NCBI GenBank assembly: GCA_963921825.1
Contig: OY997596.1
Span: 4,035,001-4,099,000, forward strand
DNA length: 64,000 nucleotides
Origin: Erodium maritimum
Taxonomy: Eukaryota > Streptophyta > Magnoliopsida > Geraniales > Geraniaceae
Reading direction: 5' to 3'
In this document: piece by piece, positions 1 through 10,789 of the stretch
Position numbering within the stretch: the stretch's first letter is position 1
Layout of the letters: each line of letters starts with the position of its first letter
Notes under the pieces: generated by a model
The model's input: only the letters and a program-made list of their open reading frames with translations
Told to the model about the DNA's origin: nothing
Database searches by the model: none
Position numbers and translations under genes: made by a program

Positions 1-3000
1 CGGAGGTGACAATGAAGTCATGGTGGATCACGATGATCCAGCCACCTTTCAAGAAGTCGTGGATGGGCCCGACTCCGAGTTATGGCTGGGAGCCATGAGG
101 GAGGAAATGCAATCCATGTCGGACAACCGAGTCTGGGAACCGGTTGATCCCATCAATGGTGTGAGGACCATCGGATGCAAATGGATCTTCAAGGTGAAGA
201 TGGACATGGACGGCAACCCTCTGACCTACAAAGCTCAACTGGTGGCGAAAGGTTATAGGCAGATCCAATGGATTGACTATGAGGAAACCTTCTCCTTAGT
301 GGCTATGGTCAAAATCGATCCAAATTCTTCTTGACATAACTGCGTATCATAATTACGAGATATGGCAAGTGGATGTCAAAACCGCTTTCCTAAATGGAAA
401 TTTGACTGAGTACGTTTGTATGTCTCGGCCCAAAGGTTTTGACGATCCGAAGAATAAAGGAAAGATTTATAAGTTGTTGAAATCCATTTCTGGATTGAAA
501 CGAACTTCTCGGAGTTGGATCCTTCGTTTTGATGAAGCTGTAATTGGATTTGGCTTAATCAAGAACGAGGATGAATCTTGCGTTTATAAGAAGGCTAGTG
601 GGAGCAATATTACCTTTCTGGTTCTCATTGAAAACGACATCCCAACCTTGCACGAGATTAAAGCTTGGTTGAGGAAGTGTTTTTCAATAAAGGACTTAGG
701 TGATGCTTCTCATATCTTAAGGATTAAGATATGTAGAGATCGCACCGAGAGGGTCTTGGATTTAAGTCAGGGAACCTATGTGAACAAGGCATTGAGTAGG
801 TTCTTAATGCTCGATTCAAAGAAAGGACTCTTACCCACTAGTCATGGCATTCATCTCAGCAAGACTCAGTGTCCTAAGACACCTGATGAGCTGAAAAGGA
901 TGATGAGAATCCTATGCGCCTGGGGGCAGGATCGATCATATATGCCATGACATGTATGAGACCAGACGTCTCGTAAGCCTTATGTTGTACCAGTAGACAT
1001 CATTCTAACCCGTGGGAAAGATGATGCTGAACTAGTCGTCGAAGGATGAGTAGACGCTAGTTTTCCAAGACAAATCCAGATGACTTTAGAAGTCAATCAG
1101 GATATGTGTTTACGCTGAATGGTAGAGCTTTAGCTGGGAAAGCGTAAAGCAAGATACCATTGCCGAATCTGCGACAGAGGCCAAGTACATGGATGCTGCA
1201 GAGGCAGCTAAGGAGGCTATGTGGATTTGGAAATTCATGGCAGGGCTGGGTGTAATTAAAAACCCATCCAGTCCGGTGAATCCATTTTGTGACAACACAA
1301 GGGCCATTGCGCAAGCTAAAAGCCTAGATCGCATAACAAATCCAAACATGTACTGCGGCGTATCCACCTCATCAGATAAATACTGAACTGAGGTGAAGTG
1401 AAGATAACCGATATTGCAACAGATGATAACATAGCCAACCCTTTGACTAAGGCAGTGTCACTGCCTGAACATGTTAGACATGTAAAGTCGATGGGGACAT
1501 ATTGGAGTTTAGATTGGAACTAAGGCAAGTGGGAGATTGTTAGTCTTAGTGCCCGTAGTTCAATCCTAAATGTCCAAATATATATATCATCGTTAGCAAT
1601 AAAATTAAAGCGGCTTTATATTACTTATGTGTTGGAGTAATATATCGATGTGTGCTCTGATCTATGCCCACCATGCGAATAGAACCATAGATCGAGATAG
1701 ATCACACTCGATGGGTCCCTAGTCAACAAAGCTTCACTAGAAGCGACTAGTATGAAAGATGGCTCTTTATGGCTTACGTTTTGTTAGTCATTGGAATGGG
1801 ATTCCGGAGTCTGATCATAGATATCATGTGGGACATGATATTGGACGACCCGCCCTGAATATGTGCCATAGATTAAGTCATGAACATATTCAGTGTTGTA
1901 GCTTGTCATGTATCCTTAGACCAAGGAGTCTTTGTGATCGCTATGTAGTCAACAACTGAGTTTGACCTGAGCCTAACGTTGTTCGTAACAGGGCTTCCAT
2001 AACGGCCAGGATTGGCTTTGGGACGGGCTACATGAGTGACACGAAAGACGGCTAAGGGATTTATCCCTCATACTAAGGTATGGGAAAGATATCGGTTCTC
2101 GGCCACTTGATCGAGAGTGACTGGAAGAATAGCATGGCCATGCACATGATACTGGGTATCATATCTTCAGTCATCTCACATATCAAGGAACGGTGATTGA
2201 GAATAATAAGGATGACGGCTCTATGCCTTATCTCAATCAGGATATCGGAGATAAAAGGATAATGACAGGGACGACGGAAAGGTTAGAATCGACAGGGTCG
2301 ATTCGTTATGTAGTGTCAGGCAATACTAAAGTCTCGTTAGTTTCCACTTAAATAGGATCAAGTAAAATGGGATTTTACGTTGATCTATTGACATGCATAA
2401 ACCTAAGGGTCACACCGGAGGATGAAACTCATTGACACATTTATGGAGAATGGCCAAAAGGGAGTTGTCTCGGGACATGACCAAAACTGGGTTTTGGGTC
2501 ATGTGCCCGTAAGTGAATAGGACTTCACAGATCAAGACAAGGCTTGGAGTCTTGGGATTGATCGCGTCGGATAATGTTGGACATTTCCGGTATGGAAGGC
2601 ATGGAGGCGATGAGCGAATCACGGGACCTCGTTGGAAATGGCCACGGGCCATGTTCCAAGAGGCCCATGAAAGGCCCATGCAACCAAGGCCCATGGAACT
2701 AATTAATCAAGTCTTGATTAATTAGTACTAAGTAAGCAAGACAAGGATTAAGGTGTTGGTGATTCACCACCTAACCCAATCTTGTCTTGCCATACTTTGT
2801 CCTATTTACACCTTACTTGACACCATACTTGTCCCATGCCTTTAGTTGGACAAGTATGGGTTTTGTTATGTTTAAGTCATCTTTTTTCAACATAACAAAC
2901 ACAAGACAAGAATAGGAAACACAACTTCTCTCTCCCTTCCCTTGCAATTTCGGGTTTGGCAAGCTCCCACCTCCATTTTTGTGTTCTTGAGTCCTCAAAG

Positions 3001-3225
3001 AGAAGAACTACGTGGCTTTGATTCCCATGTGGATACGTAGGCGTCTTGGAGACTCAAGTCAATCATTCGTTACCCGGTGTTCTTGTTTTGGTAAGAACTA
3101 GTGCTGAATTTTTCTCTTGTGAATCCATTCTTTGTTAGTTGTTTCATGGTTTTAATCGTCTCTTGGTTTTCCTTAATTTTCCGCTGCGAGTTGGTTCATC
3201 TCCAACCCTACCTCGAGACCCAACA
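1..3225 (+). mobile_element. Ty1/copia LTR retrotransposon, 3' portion
   Basis: This is a fossil copia element whose 5' part lies outside the window. Reverse transcriptase similarity runs from about 20 to 950 (the WIFKVK and MDVKTAFLNG blocks are visible) and RNase H similarity lies near 1189-1386. A short purine tract and a full 3' LTR follow. The coding part is clearly broken, with several disruptions, so it is not an active gene. The LTR looks about 99% identical, over the stretch compared by eye, to the full LTR at 36286-37973. The two therefore belong to one recently active family. It is inserted in the leader region of a gypsy element. Confidence 0.9.
1538..3225 (+). repeat. Copia 3' LTR, 1688 bp
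   Basis: The LTR begins TGTTAGTCTTAG straight after the purine tract AAGTGGGAGAT and ends CGAGACCCAACA, the usual TG...CA form. The reverse-strand LTR at 36286-37973 has exactly the same length. The five bases after the end, CCACA, would be the target-site duplication, but the matching 5' copy is outside the window. Confidence 0.9.
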
Positions 3226-4345
3226 CCACACACCTCGAGTCTCGGTAATTTCACTCTTACCGCCCGGCCAAGTTCACACTCGGAAAACAGTTTATCTCAA
3301 ACAATGACACCAACCACACAGGTTCACCCAGGGCCCACGGTACTTAGACCGGACAAACCACCAACCCGAGACTCTCTCCGTCTCGTTTCTACGCGTAGGA
3401 CATTTCCGACTTGCGTGACCAACACACGGCAACCTAACGACCCAACTCTACCCACCTAATTGACGTACGGTCCGAGGTTTTTGAAAAACAATTTCAATGA
3501 AACAAGGCTCTGATACCAAATTGTCACGCCCCAAATCCGGTTTTGACCAGACTCGAGACGTGAACTTAAAGTAATAAATAATTAAAGCAATTCAAAGGAA
3601 ATGAGTTTTAAAATAATACTCCGAAATTCATAAATCCGATAAAATGAGTCAACAGCTCATAAAACCAGTAATAAAGTGTTTAGTTCAAAATGAACAGTAC
3701 GTCGCTAGACAACTAGACAAGACCCTCGTTGGCTCCCAAGCGCCGAGAATCCCACTAGCACAGATCCCGCTCAAGACCTGAAAAACAACAAGGTAAGGGG
3801 TGAGCTTTCGCTCAGCAGGAAAAGTAGTTAAGGTTATGAACATCCGTCCACCACCACGAGTAACCGTCCAATTAGGGCATACTAGTAAAGCACAACACTA
3901 AGACTTCCACGTAAGTTTACCAAACACTAAACACTCTCACAAGACCATAACGACACTTAAACATCGCACACAGTCAAACATCAAGCATACAACACACAGC
4001 AGGACAAACACGTGTCCAGTACAGTAGTCCTCAACATCACCGGCTATCACAACCCGTTCCACTTATATCGTAACGGAACACACAACATCGGTCTCGACAT
4101 CTTCCCGTCATTGAGACTCGGGGCACATCCTTGACTGGCAATACATTCAGTCAGATGTCTTCCCGGCACACAGACACAGGGCCTCACGCATACCGGACCG
4201 GCACATACCTCGGTCGTACGCCTTCCCAGACCACACAACATCGGAGTAATGGTCACACCATCCTCGTCCTCGATACCCCATACCAGCATACTCTCTCAGT
4301 GTAAGTATCATACCGGACGCACCTCCTCTTGGAACACACATCTAG
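3226..4345 (-). mobile_element. Ty3/gypsy element A: leader and partial LTR
   Basis: On the minus strand the LTR end (TGTCACG at 3522) is followed by a primer binding site at 3506-3521, the reverse complement of ATTTGGTATCAGAGCC, which matches initiator tRNA-Met. The leader lies at 3226-3505. Its CCTCGGACCG and AATTAGGTGGGTAGAG blocks are shared with elements B and D. The partial LTR fades near 4345. This is a fossil fragment with no coding capacity, and the copia element at 1-3225 is inserted in its leader. Confidence 0.8.
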
Positions 4346-4828
4346 AGAATAACACGCATCGCAATGTCTTTTTACTTCATAAATTAAAGAAAGGTAAGTA
4401 CAAATATTTTATTTTTACACAAATGTCTTTTTACTTCATAAATTAAAATACTTCTTTTTTGGATTATAATCACGTGGATAAAATAGTATTTGATAAGATC
4501 TTATCTAATTTTGTTTTCATCGATGATTGGTGTATCCATCAATTATGTTATAGAATTGCCGAAGAAAACAAAAACGAATTTGCTCAAAATCATGTGTATC
4601 AATTCTATTTTTTCCTTATGCAAGACCTACAATACCACTCAAGCAACCTATTTATAATTTAGGGTTAATTTCTGAAATCTACAGAGTTAAAAAAAACAAA
4701 AACAAATAAGTATTATCCAAAGTCTTCCGCTAAAATAATTTAACAATGGATAGTAAAATATATAAATAATTTAAACAACAAATAAATTTATAATTAAAAG
4801 TGTTTTTGAAACGTTTATATGTTTATAT
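4346..4828. other. AT-rich spacer with a 27-bp direct repeat
   Basis: No gene is visible here. The sequence CAATGTCTTTTTACTTC and the ten bases after it occur at 4362-4388 and almost identically at 4421-4447, 59 bp apart. The short ORF at 4459-4662 has no recognisable motif and I do not regard it as a gene. Confidence 0.6.
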
Positions 4829-6171
4829 AGAGGAGAAATCAGCTAGAAACTCCTCTTATCCTAAAAACTGTGTGAACAAATCCAAGTCGCACACATCTAA
4901 GATCTAACATTCACCATGATGTCACATCATCACCCCAATTCCACCCAAATTCACGCCACTTTCATAATTTCTAAAACAAGCAAGGGCATAATTGGAATAG
5001 CATGGTGCCATGTGGACAAGTGTCCATTTTTTTCTTAACCAATTCACTAATTTAATATTTCCCGATTCGTTTGAACTCCGATTAACTTCAAACTTGCGCC
5101 AATATTTTTTTTTTCAAGGGCTTTAAATCAAGATCAATTATAAATATATTTTGAAGCACGAAAATAAAAAGTTATATTGGGGTGATAAAAACAATGTTGA
5201 GTGTTGATAAATCTTCACTAATAAATTTTTTATATCTGGGTGTTAAACTAGTGCTAAATGTTGATAAAAAAACATGTACTGGGTGATAAAAACAGATAAT
5301 GAGGTGATAAAAATCATGTTCAATTAAAAGTAAGGGTGATAAACTAGAGTTTAGTGTGATAAAAAAACATGTGATGAGATGATAAAAACACATGTAATTT
5401 AATGATAAACATAGTGTTTAGTGTTGATAAAACTAGTGCTTAGTGTTCATAAAAAAACATGTGATGATGTGATAAAAATCATGTTCGATTTTGGAAAATG
5501 AGGTGATAAAACTAGTGTTCAGTGTTGATAAACTCAGTGTATAGTGTTGATAAACTCAGTGTATAGTGTTGATAAAAATTACCCAGACTTAACTTTTTTT
5601 TTTAAATCAGCTCCAAAATAAGGGTGATAAACTAGAGTTTAGTGTTGATAAAAAAAACATGTGATGAGATGATAAAAACACATGTAATTTAATGATAAAC
5701 ATAGTGTTTAGTGTTGATAAAACTAGTGTCTAGTGTTCATAAGAAAACATGTGATGATGTGATAAAAATCATGTTCGATTCTGGAAAATGAGGTAATAAA
5801 ACTAGTGTTCAGTGTTGATAAAAATTACCCAGACTTATCTCTTTTTTAAAAATCAGCCCCGAAATACTTTTTTTCCTGCTTCAGAATATATTCATGACTG
5901 ATCTTGATAGAAAGCTCTTGAAAAAACAAAACTAATGGCGCAAATTTGAAGCCAATCGGAGTTCAAACGAAGCGGGAAAAATTAAATTAGTGAATTGGTA
6001 AAAAGAAAATATGATGGTTTTACTAAAAAGCTCTTACCACTTACTAAAAAGTGATGTTTTTTTGCAGTCAACAACTCAACTGCATCTCATCCATCCATTC
6101 TTAAAATGAATGGCTTGGATTGGTTCACACGATTTTTACGTTAAGAAATGGTTTCTATTTGATTTTTCCTC
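4829..6171. mobile_element. Non-autonomous Mutator-like (MULE) element
   Basis: The element is flanked by a perfect 9-bp target-site duplication TGTTTATAT (4820-4828 and 6172-6180), the size typical of MULEs. Long terminal inverted repeats of about 330 bp occupy 4829-5160 and 5860-6171. The outer ends are GAGGAGAAATC versus GAGGAAAAATC. A conserved inner block reads CGTTTGAACTCCGATT on one side and its inverse on the other. The interior is AT-rich and full of GATAAA repeats, with no transposase. A related TIR fragment lies at about 52930-53100. Confidence 0.85.
5332..5828. repeat. 298-bp-spaced duplication inside the MULE
   Basis: A block starting AAGGGTGATAAACTAGAG at 5332 recurs at 5630 with few changes and continues for about 200 bp. 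Both copies consist of shorter GTGATAAAAACATGTGATG and AGTGTTGATAAAACTAG type repeats. This has the look of slippage or local duplication within a non-coding element interior. Confidence 0.75.
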
Positions 6172-6180
6172 TGTTTATAT

Positions 6181-6733
6181 CTATCTATCTATATAGGGAG
6201 TTTTTTTTACGAAAAGCGGGAGGCATCAATTTTATATATCCATCAAAGTGATATACGTACAATCTGATGAAAGCGCACAAGCAAACGATAAAATTACAGA
6301 CTCTAAACTAACAAGCCTATAATATAATATTACCGAAACTCCCTACTAGAACGCACATAGGACGCCCTAGAACGTGCAAACACGTACACGTCAAAAATGC
6401 AACAAACGTGCACACCAAACAGTGCAACAAGTGCATACCAAACGTGCAACTAGTGCACAAAAACCGTGCAACTAGTTGTTTTATATGCGAAATATAAAAT
6501 AATGCGATCCATTAGATTGGAGGATACCAAATTGGAACTACTGAATGGGTGAACACAACATTTATAGCAGGGAAATCGGTGAGCACAAAATGTAAAACAT
6601 TATTATGCTCAAACACAAATCCAAATACACATAAAATATTTAAAAGTCCTTCAACACATTATTCTGAAGCATTTCCCTACAAAGCCGAGACGAGAGTAAC
6701 ATATAAGTTGCCGAGACGAGAGTAACATATAAG
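6181..6733. other. 3' flank of FDM-like copy 1
   Basis: No gene is visible. At 6370-6475 there is a run of imperfect GTGCAAC/GTGCACA repeats. From about 6600 the sequence resembles the segment at about 46870-47000 (ATTATGCTCAAACA and following), so it is the shared downstream region of FDM-like copies 1 and 2, probably the 3' untranslated region. Confidence 0.55.
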
Positions 6734-8218
6734 TTAGCCACTCTCATCATCCGAAGATATAACATGAACAGGCTGGCTTGAGCATCCCTGAAATAAAATA
6801 GAGACAACAATGATGAGTTAACTTTGTTATATAGCACACAACTTGCCAATTAGTATTTTCAAAACCCGTAAAGACGGGGTTATTAGAATGTAAAACTATA
6901 ATTGAATTTTCTGAACTAACCGTCATTTTTTTTATAAGCTAAAAATTTAGGGATAACGTTGTTTTCAAATCTTCCAAACGTTTCATTATCACATCCTAAC
7001 CGAGACAAACGTTTCGTTACAATTTCTAACTCAAAAGGTTTGTTTTTTGTAATTCTTAACCCAAAGGTGATATTTTTTTACAATTCCTAACTGCGAAAAA
7101 ACAACTACTTTTTGTAGTACAGTACCACATTTGGGTTAGGAATTGTAAAAAAAAAACCTTTGGAGGTAGGAATTGTAACGAAACGTTTGCCTCAGTTAGG
7201 ATGTGATAATGAAACGTTTGGAAAGGTTTGAAAACAACGTTTTCCCAAAAATTTATTAAGCAATCATTTTACAAGATAGTAAAACAATACCAGAAAACAA
7301 TCCTAAAAAAAAGATCATTTCCCTAGAAAGAACAACAAAAAACACCCAAGCAGGAAGTAAATAAATCTACTTCCTACTCGAGTTCAAACAGAGAACCAGT
7401 TAGAAACCGAAACCGGAATTAGAGTTCCTCCTATAATCGGATCAGGGTAATGTTCGTCCTCACTAACCTCGACGTTCTCATCATGCAGGACTCCACGTTC
7501 AAAGGCCAAAAAAACAAGGTATGTCAATTTGAGCTATTAGTTATGTCAATTACAGTAGGACCTTCAACTATCTATTAGCTTTTTTGTTAAGTTTGTCTTC
7601 TAACGCAGGTGTTCAAAGAACGTACATACCTTACTGCTCTGATTTTGTGGATTATAACCAAGCTGCTCCAACACATATGTCACCACTTCCTCCAAGTCAG
7701 CTCTTGTGTCTGAAATCCTGTTCCAGAGTTCCGGTACAGGATACCTTCCACTAGCGTTATACTCATTCAACTCCATTAATGCAGTTTTTACAGCACGATG
7801 GACTACACAACCATGTTCATCTTTCAAGCTTTTCAGTTTCGGATCCTCCTCGTTCATAGTCGTCTGACATAGACACAAAAACAGATGATATTCAGCAGGC
7901 TAGGGAGGCTAATTATTTTAAAATATTTGAATAGATGCATACCTTTCCTTCGACTATGATGAAAGGATCCCAACTTGAATCACTAACATGAGTCTGCCAT
8001 AGTGAACACGGCATTGCTGATGAGACAGTATCGTCATCTTCCTCATCCGAACCAAACATAAGACGTTTTTTCTTTGAAACACGATTTCTCTTTATCGCTT
8101 TGCCACTCCTCTTTAAAGCACGTTTTTTCTTCACCGCTTTGTCAAAAGGGCTACAAGAGAGTTGTCCCATCATTTTCACACAAATAATTCCGTCCTCATT
8201 TTTCTGAGAACTAAAAGC
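6734..8218 (-). pseudogene. FDM/IDN2-like XH-domain gene, copy 1, 3' exons
   Basis: Three exons can be read on the minus strand: 8218-7943 (92 codons), 7863-7630 (78 codons) and 6787-6734 (17 codons plus stop). All have consistent GT-AG borders and phase and no internal stop. The XH domain is recognisable from KMMGQL, CSLWQ, SWDPF, ALMELNEYN and YPVPELWN. XH proteins of the FDM/IDN2 family act with double-stranded-RNA-binding XS domains in RNA-directed DNA methylation in the nucleus. Unusually, a lysine/arginine-rich run followed by an acidic run (GSDEEDDD) lies between the first XH motif and CSLWQ. The short tail ends in SSDDESG. These exons are cut off from the gene's first exons (24446-24028) by about 16 kb of nested elements, so the locus is almost certainly non-functional, although these exons are individually open. 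Confidence 0.8.
6950..7246. mobile_element. MULE-type foldback MITE, 297 bp
   Basis: The two arms are about 115 bp long and inverted, starting GGGATAACGTTGTTTTC and ending with the inverse of GGGAAAACGTTGTTTTC. A perfect 9-bp duplication AAAAATTTA flanks it (6941-6949 and 7247-7255). It lies in the last intron of FDM-like copy 1 and has no coding capacity. Confidence 0.85.
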
Positions 8219-8484
8219 CTGCTAAATAGAGGCGGATTTACGTGGGTCCCAGGGGGTACGTGCCCCCCTCAAATCTCGCAAAATCAATTCTACCAGTATT
8301 GTTCCATAAATCTTTTTTAATGATTTGTCTAACAGTGTCCTACCTGGACTTAAATCTTTATTAATCATTCTTTTTTTTTGATCCACGAAAAAAACAATTT
8401 TATTCAACCCAACGATACACTTCGAGTAGAAATACAATCGAGGGAACAAGAAAGAACGAAGGCAACAAAGAAAGAAAAGACTGC

Positions 8485-10434
8485 TTAGAGATGATCCTGA
8501 AACAATTTGATGGTATCTTTATCGTATTGAGAGGAGGTAAACCCCAACGATTTGCACATAGCCCAAGCCCGTTTAGCTTCTGATTTCTTGCGAAGAGAGC
8601 GAGAAGGGCTTACATCTTTGAGCGTTTTTAAGTGCTTGAGACGGTTGTTGCGAACCCGCTTAATCTTCCTTTTGGACCGAGGCATAAGCAAATCAGGGAC
8701 TAAAGTTGGAGAATGAAGCTCGGCGATAAAAGACGACAAAGAGGGAGGATCGGATTTGGCTGCTGGAGAATCCTGAGCAGGCAGAATGGGCACTGGGCAT
8801 AAAGCAGCCCCCAAACATTGGCCCGAGGCTTGAGAGGGTTGATTTAAAAGCCCTGGCCCAGTTGTCTCGAATGAGTCGTGAGGATTGGAACTAGAAAGGC
8901 CCAACGGGATCGGCCCATAACGAAACTCAGCCTTTGATGCGAGACGCGTGGTCTTGGAAACTGAACCGACAAGCTTGGGAAAAACAAATGCAGAACTCGA
9001 AGAGTCGCGCACATCTCCAGAAGTCGCGTGGGGAACAAGGGCGCGAGTCTCGGGAACGGCCGGCGGAGAAGGCGAGGGATCGCGCAAAGGGCGGCGGAGA
9101 TCCAGGCCGGAGACCACTTCACACCAGAGCGGATCAACCAGATGCGTAAAACCGGTCAGATCTCCGACGACCTCGTCGTCACCCAAGACGATTTCGCCGT
9201 CTTTAAGATCGATTTGACACCTTCCCTCGTTCCGAAGCTGAGGAACATCAGCAACGACCAGAGGAGGAGAGCGATCGAGCTTGTCAAGAGATTCCAAATC
9301 TTCTTCACCCTGTCTCGGGCTCGACTGAGCCGAGAAATCTCTTGAGATGATTTCGTTGATCCGAGAGCCTTTGACCGAAGTCGGAAGCAAGGAGTGGGCA
9401 TGAGATGTGTCCAAAGAGAGGTTCGAAGGGTTGTTCTCGCGGGCCGGAGAGACGTCCGCAGCAGGGCCAAACGTCACAGGTTCTGACGAGGAAGGGAGAA
9501 GGGGGGTGAGGAGCGGCACGACCTCAGTGACGCGAGTCTGGAAACAAGAACCTTCAATCCTCAGATCAACGGTGATCGAGTCTAAGCTCAGCGAATGGAC
9601 GAGGGCAAATGCCGAGTCTAATCGCCGGAGAGAAGACGAACAAGGATGAATCACAATCGCAGTTCCAACTGAGGCTGCAATGCTAAGGATAGAAGCTTCA
9701 GTCCAACCAGAGAGGGGTATTCCAGATATCGAGATCCAGCGAAAACGACCACCCATGGAGATCGAGTTCAAATCCGAAAAAAAGCTGAAGAAAAAGCTAC
9801 TAAGAGCAGACCAGCTTCCTTTCGAATAGGCTTGATACGACGAGGAATCAGGGAAGGTGATGAGGAGAACTCCCTCTCCCAAATCAGAAAGCTGGAGAAG
9901 AGAGCAGAGAGGCCGGGGCAGTGCAGCGCGGACTTCGGCAGCTTTCCGGTCTGGGGACGTGATACCGATGATACTTCGAGTGCAGAGATCCGCCCAGAGG
10001 GGATTGGGAGCACCTGAGCAGCTGAGGGAGGCAGGGGCTAACGAGGGGCTAGAAGAGGACGACCGGCGCCCCGAGACCACCTCCAAGAAGGAGGGACGGG
10101 GGTTAGAGGGGATGAAGGGGGCCGGAGCGGGGCTCCGGGATGAGCCACGAGAAGGACCACGAGCAAAGTCCACAATGAGACGATCTGAACCCACGAGAGA
10201 ACGGTGCATTGCCGAGACAGCAGCAGAGGCAACATCGCTGTTGGGGAAGAAAATGAAACTAAAACGCTTCCCTGAAGAGGTGAGCTTCGTGGGGAGATAA
10301 GGCCTGTTGACCTGGCCAAAGGGGGAGAAAAGATTGAAGAACTGGTCTTGGGTGAAGGAGGAGGGGATATTGCAGACGAAAATGCAGGAGGAGGGAGGAG
10401 GCTTGGGAGCAGAGGGGTCGGGAGGTTCAGCCAT
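8485..10434 (-). CDS. LINE ORF1 protein with RRM, 649 aa
   Basis: This is an intact open reading frame starting MAEPPDPSAP. Residues about 17-95 form an RNA-recognition motif: RNP2-like CIFVCNIP at 17-24 and RNP1-like KRFSFIFF at 56-63. Residues about 150-290 resemble the second conserved part of plant L1 ORF1 proteins, including RFRWISISGIPLSGW. The C-terminal 60 residues are basic (RSKRKIKRVRNN, then RKKSEAKRAW). RRM-bearing ORF1 proteins are known from the BNR-type L1 clade of plants and bind the element's RNA. The middle is low-complexity serine/proline-rich. Reading-frame integrity over almost 2 kb, in a region of decayed elements, argues for recent insertion or selection. A host RNA-binding gene is the alternative, but the 17-bp duplication and poly(A) tail favour a LINE. 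Confidence 0.8.
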   Translation of the reverse strand: MAEPPDPSAPKPPPSSCIFVCNIPSSFTQDQFFNLFSPFGQVNRPYLPTKLTSSGKRFSFIFFPNSDVASAAVSAMHRSLVGSDRLIVDFARGPSRGSSRSPAPAPFIPSNPRPSFLEVVSGRRSSSSSPSLAPASLSCSGAPNPLWADLCTRSIIGITSPDRKAAEVRAALPRPLCSLLQLSDLGEGVLLITFPDSSSYQAYSKGSWSALSSFFFSFFSDLNSISMGGRFRWISISGIPLSGWTEASILSIAASVGTAIVIHPCSSSLRRLDSAFALVHSLSLDSITVDLRIEGSCFQTRVTEVVPLLTPLLPSSSEPVTFGPAADVSPARENNPSNLSLDTSHAHSLLPTSVKGSRINEIISRDFSAQSSPRQGEEDLESLDKLDRSPPLVVADVPQLRNEGRCQIDLKDGEIVLGDDEVVGDLTGFTHLVDPLWCEVVSGLDLRRPLRDPSPSPPAVPETRALVPHATSGDVRDSSSSAFVFPKLVGSVSKTTRLASKAEFRYGPIPLGLSSSNPHDSFETTGPGLLNQPSQASGQCLGAALCPVPILPAQDSPAAKSDPPSLSSFIAELHSPTLVPDLLMPRSKRKIKRVRNNRLKHLKTLKDVSPSRSLRKKSEAKRAWAMCKSLGFTSSQYDKDTIKLFQDHL

Positions 10435-10582
10435 AATAATCTTGTGGTTCTAATGTTCTGAATTCATTAACTTAAAGCATCACCTTTCCTCAAAAAAAAT
10501 ATAACTTGAATTTTAATTGAACCGGTCTAAATTCTTAATGGGTTTTAGGTCTTATGCTAGCGTTCACATCTTGTTCATCCTA

Positions 10583-10789
10583 TAAAACCAAAGGCGGCCT
10601 TGCTTGATACCTAACCCTAGAGACCAGAAGGATGATATGATGTCTTTGAAACGCCAATGTTCTGATACTGATAGAATCAGCGCTTTACCAGATGCACTTC
10701 TTTGTCACATACTATCCTTCCTTCCCACCAAACAATCGGTGCAAACTAGCGTTTTGTAGAAGCGTTGGCTTCATGTTTGGACTGATTTC
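10583..10789 (+). pseudogene. F-box gene fragment with its promoter
   Basis: A TATA-like TATAAAA (10583) and a short leader precede a start at 10637 (or 10640). The peptide contains [17 protein letters not shown] and [10 protein letters not shown], the start of a plant F-box/FBD-type F-box that would bind a SKP1-like adaptor. An in-frame TAG at 10757-10759 stands where the family has serine before KRW. The motif KRWLHVWTDF continues to 10789, where it ends exactly at the LINE target-site duplication. It lies antisense to the LINE and inside its duplication, so it was carried in with the LINE. It is non-functional. Confidence 0.75.

Larger units (their letters stand above)
8373..10789 (-). mobile_element. 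ORF1-only L1-type LINE with F-box cargo
   Basis: The insertion is bounded by a perfect 17-bp duplication, CTTTATTAATCATTCTT, at 8356-8372 and 10790-10806. Read on the minus strand it contains an antisense F-box segment, a 649-codon ORF1, a 3' untranslated region, and a GTGGATC tail running into poly(A). These are marks of target-primed reverse transcription. No endonuclease/reverse transcriptase ORF2 exists between the ORF1 stop (8485) and the tail (about 8380). The element therefore depends on an autonomous L1 elsewhere, like the half-L1 (HAL1) elements of mammals. A second ORF1 copy near 38440-44830 also runs from ORF1 straight into a similar 3' tail, so the ORF1-only form seems to be a family and not a one-off deletion. 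Confidence 0.75.

Noticed and set aside
2410-2725. Recurring ORFs MGLGCMGLSW... and MNRT(S/L)...
   Set aside because: They recur at 29568-29883, 33177-33492 and 36786-37101 only because each copia LTR is repeated. They are opposite-strand ORFs of LTR sequence.
5172-5393. 73-codon minus-strand ORF
   Set aside because: It arises from tandem GATAAA repeats in a MULE interior and has a repetitive translation without any domain.
9857-10300. 147-codon plus-strand ORF opposite the LINE ORF1
   Set aside because: It is the antisense shadow of the RRM ORF1, which has a clear domain. The plus-strand peptide shows no motif.
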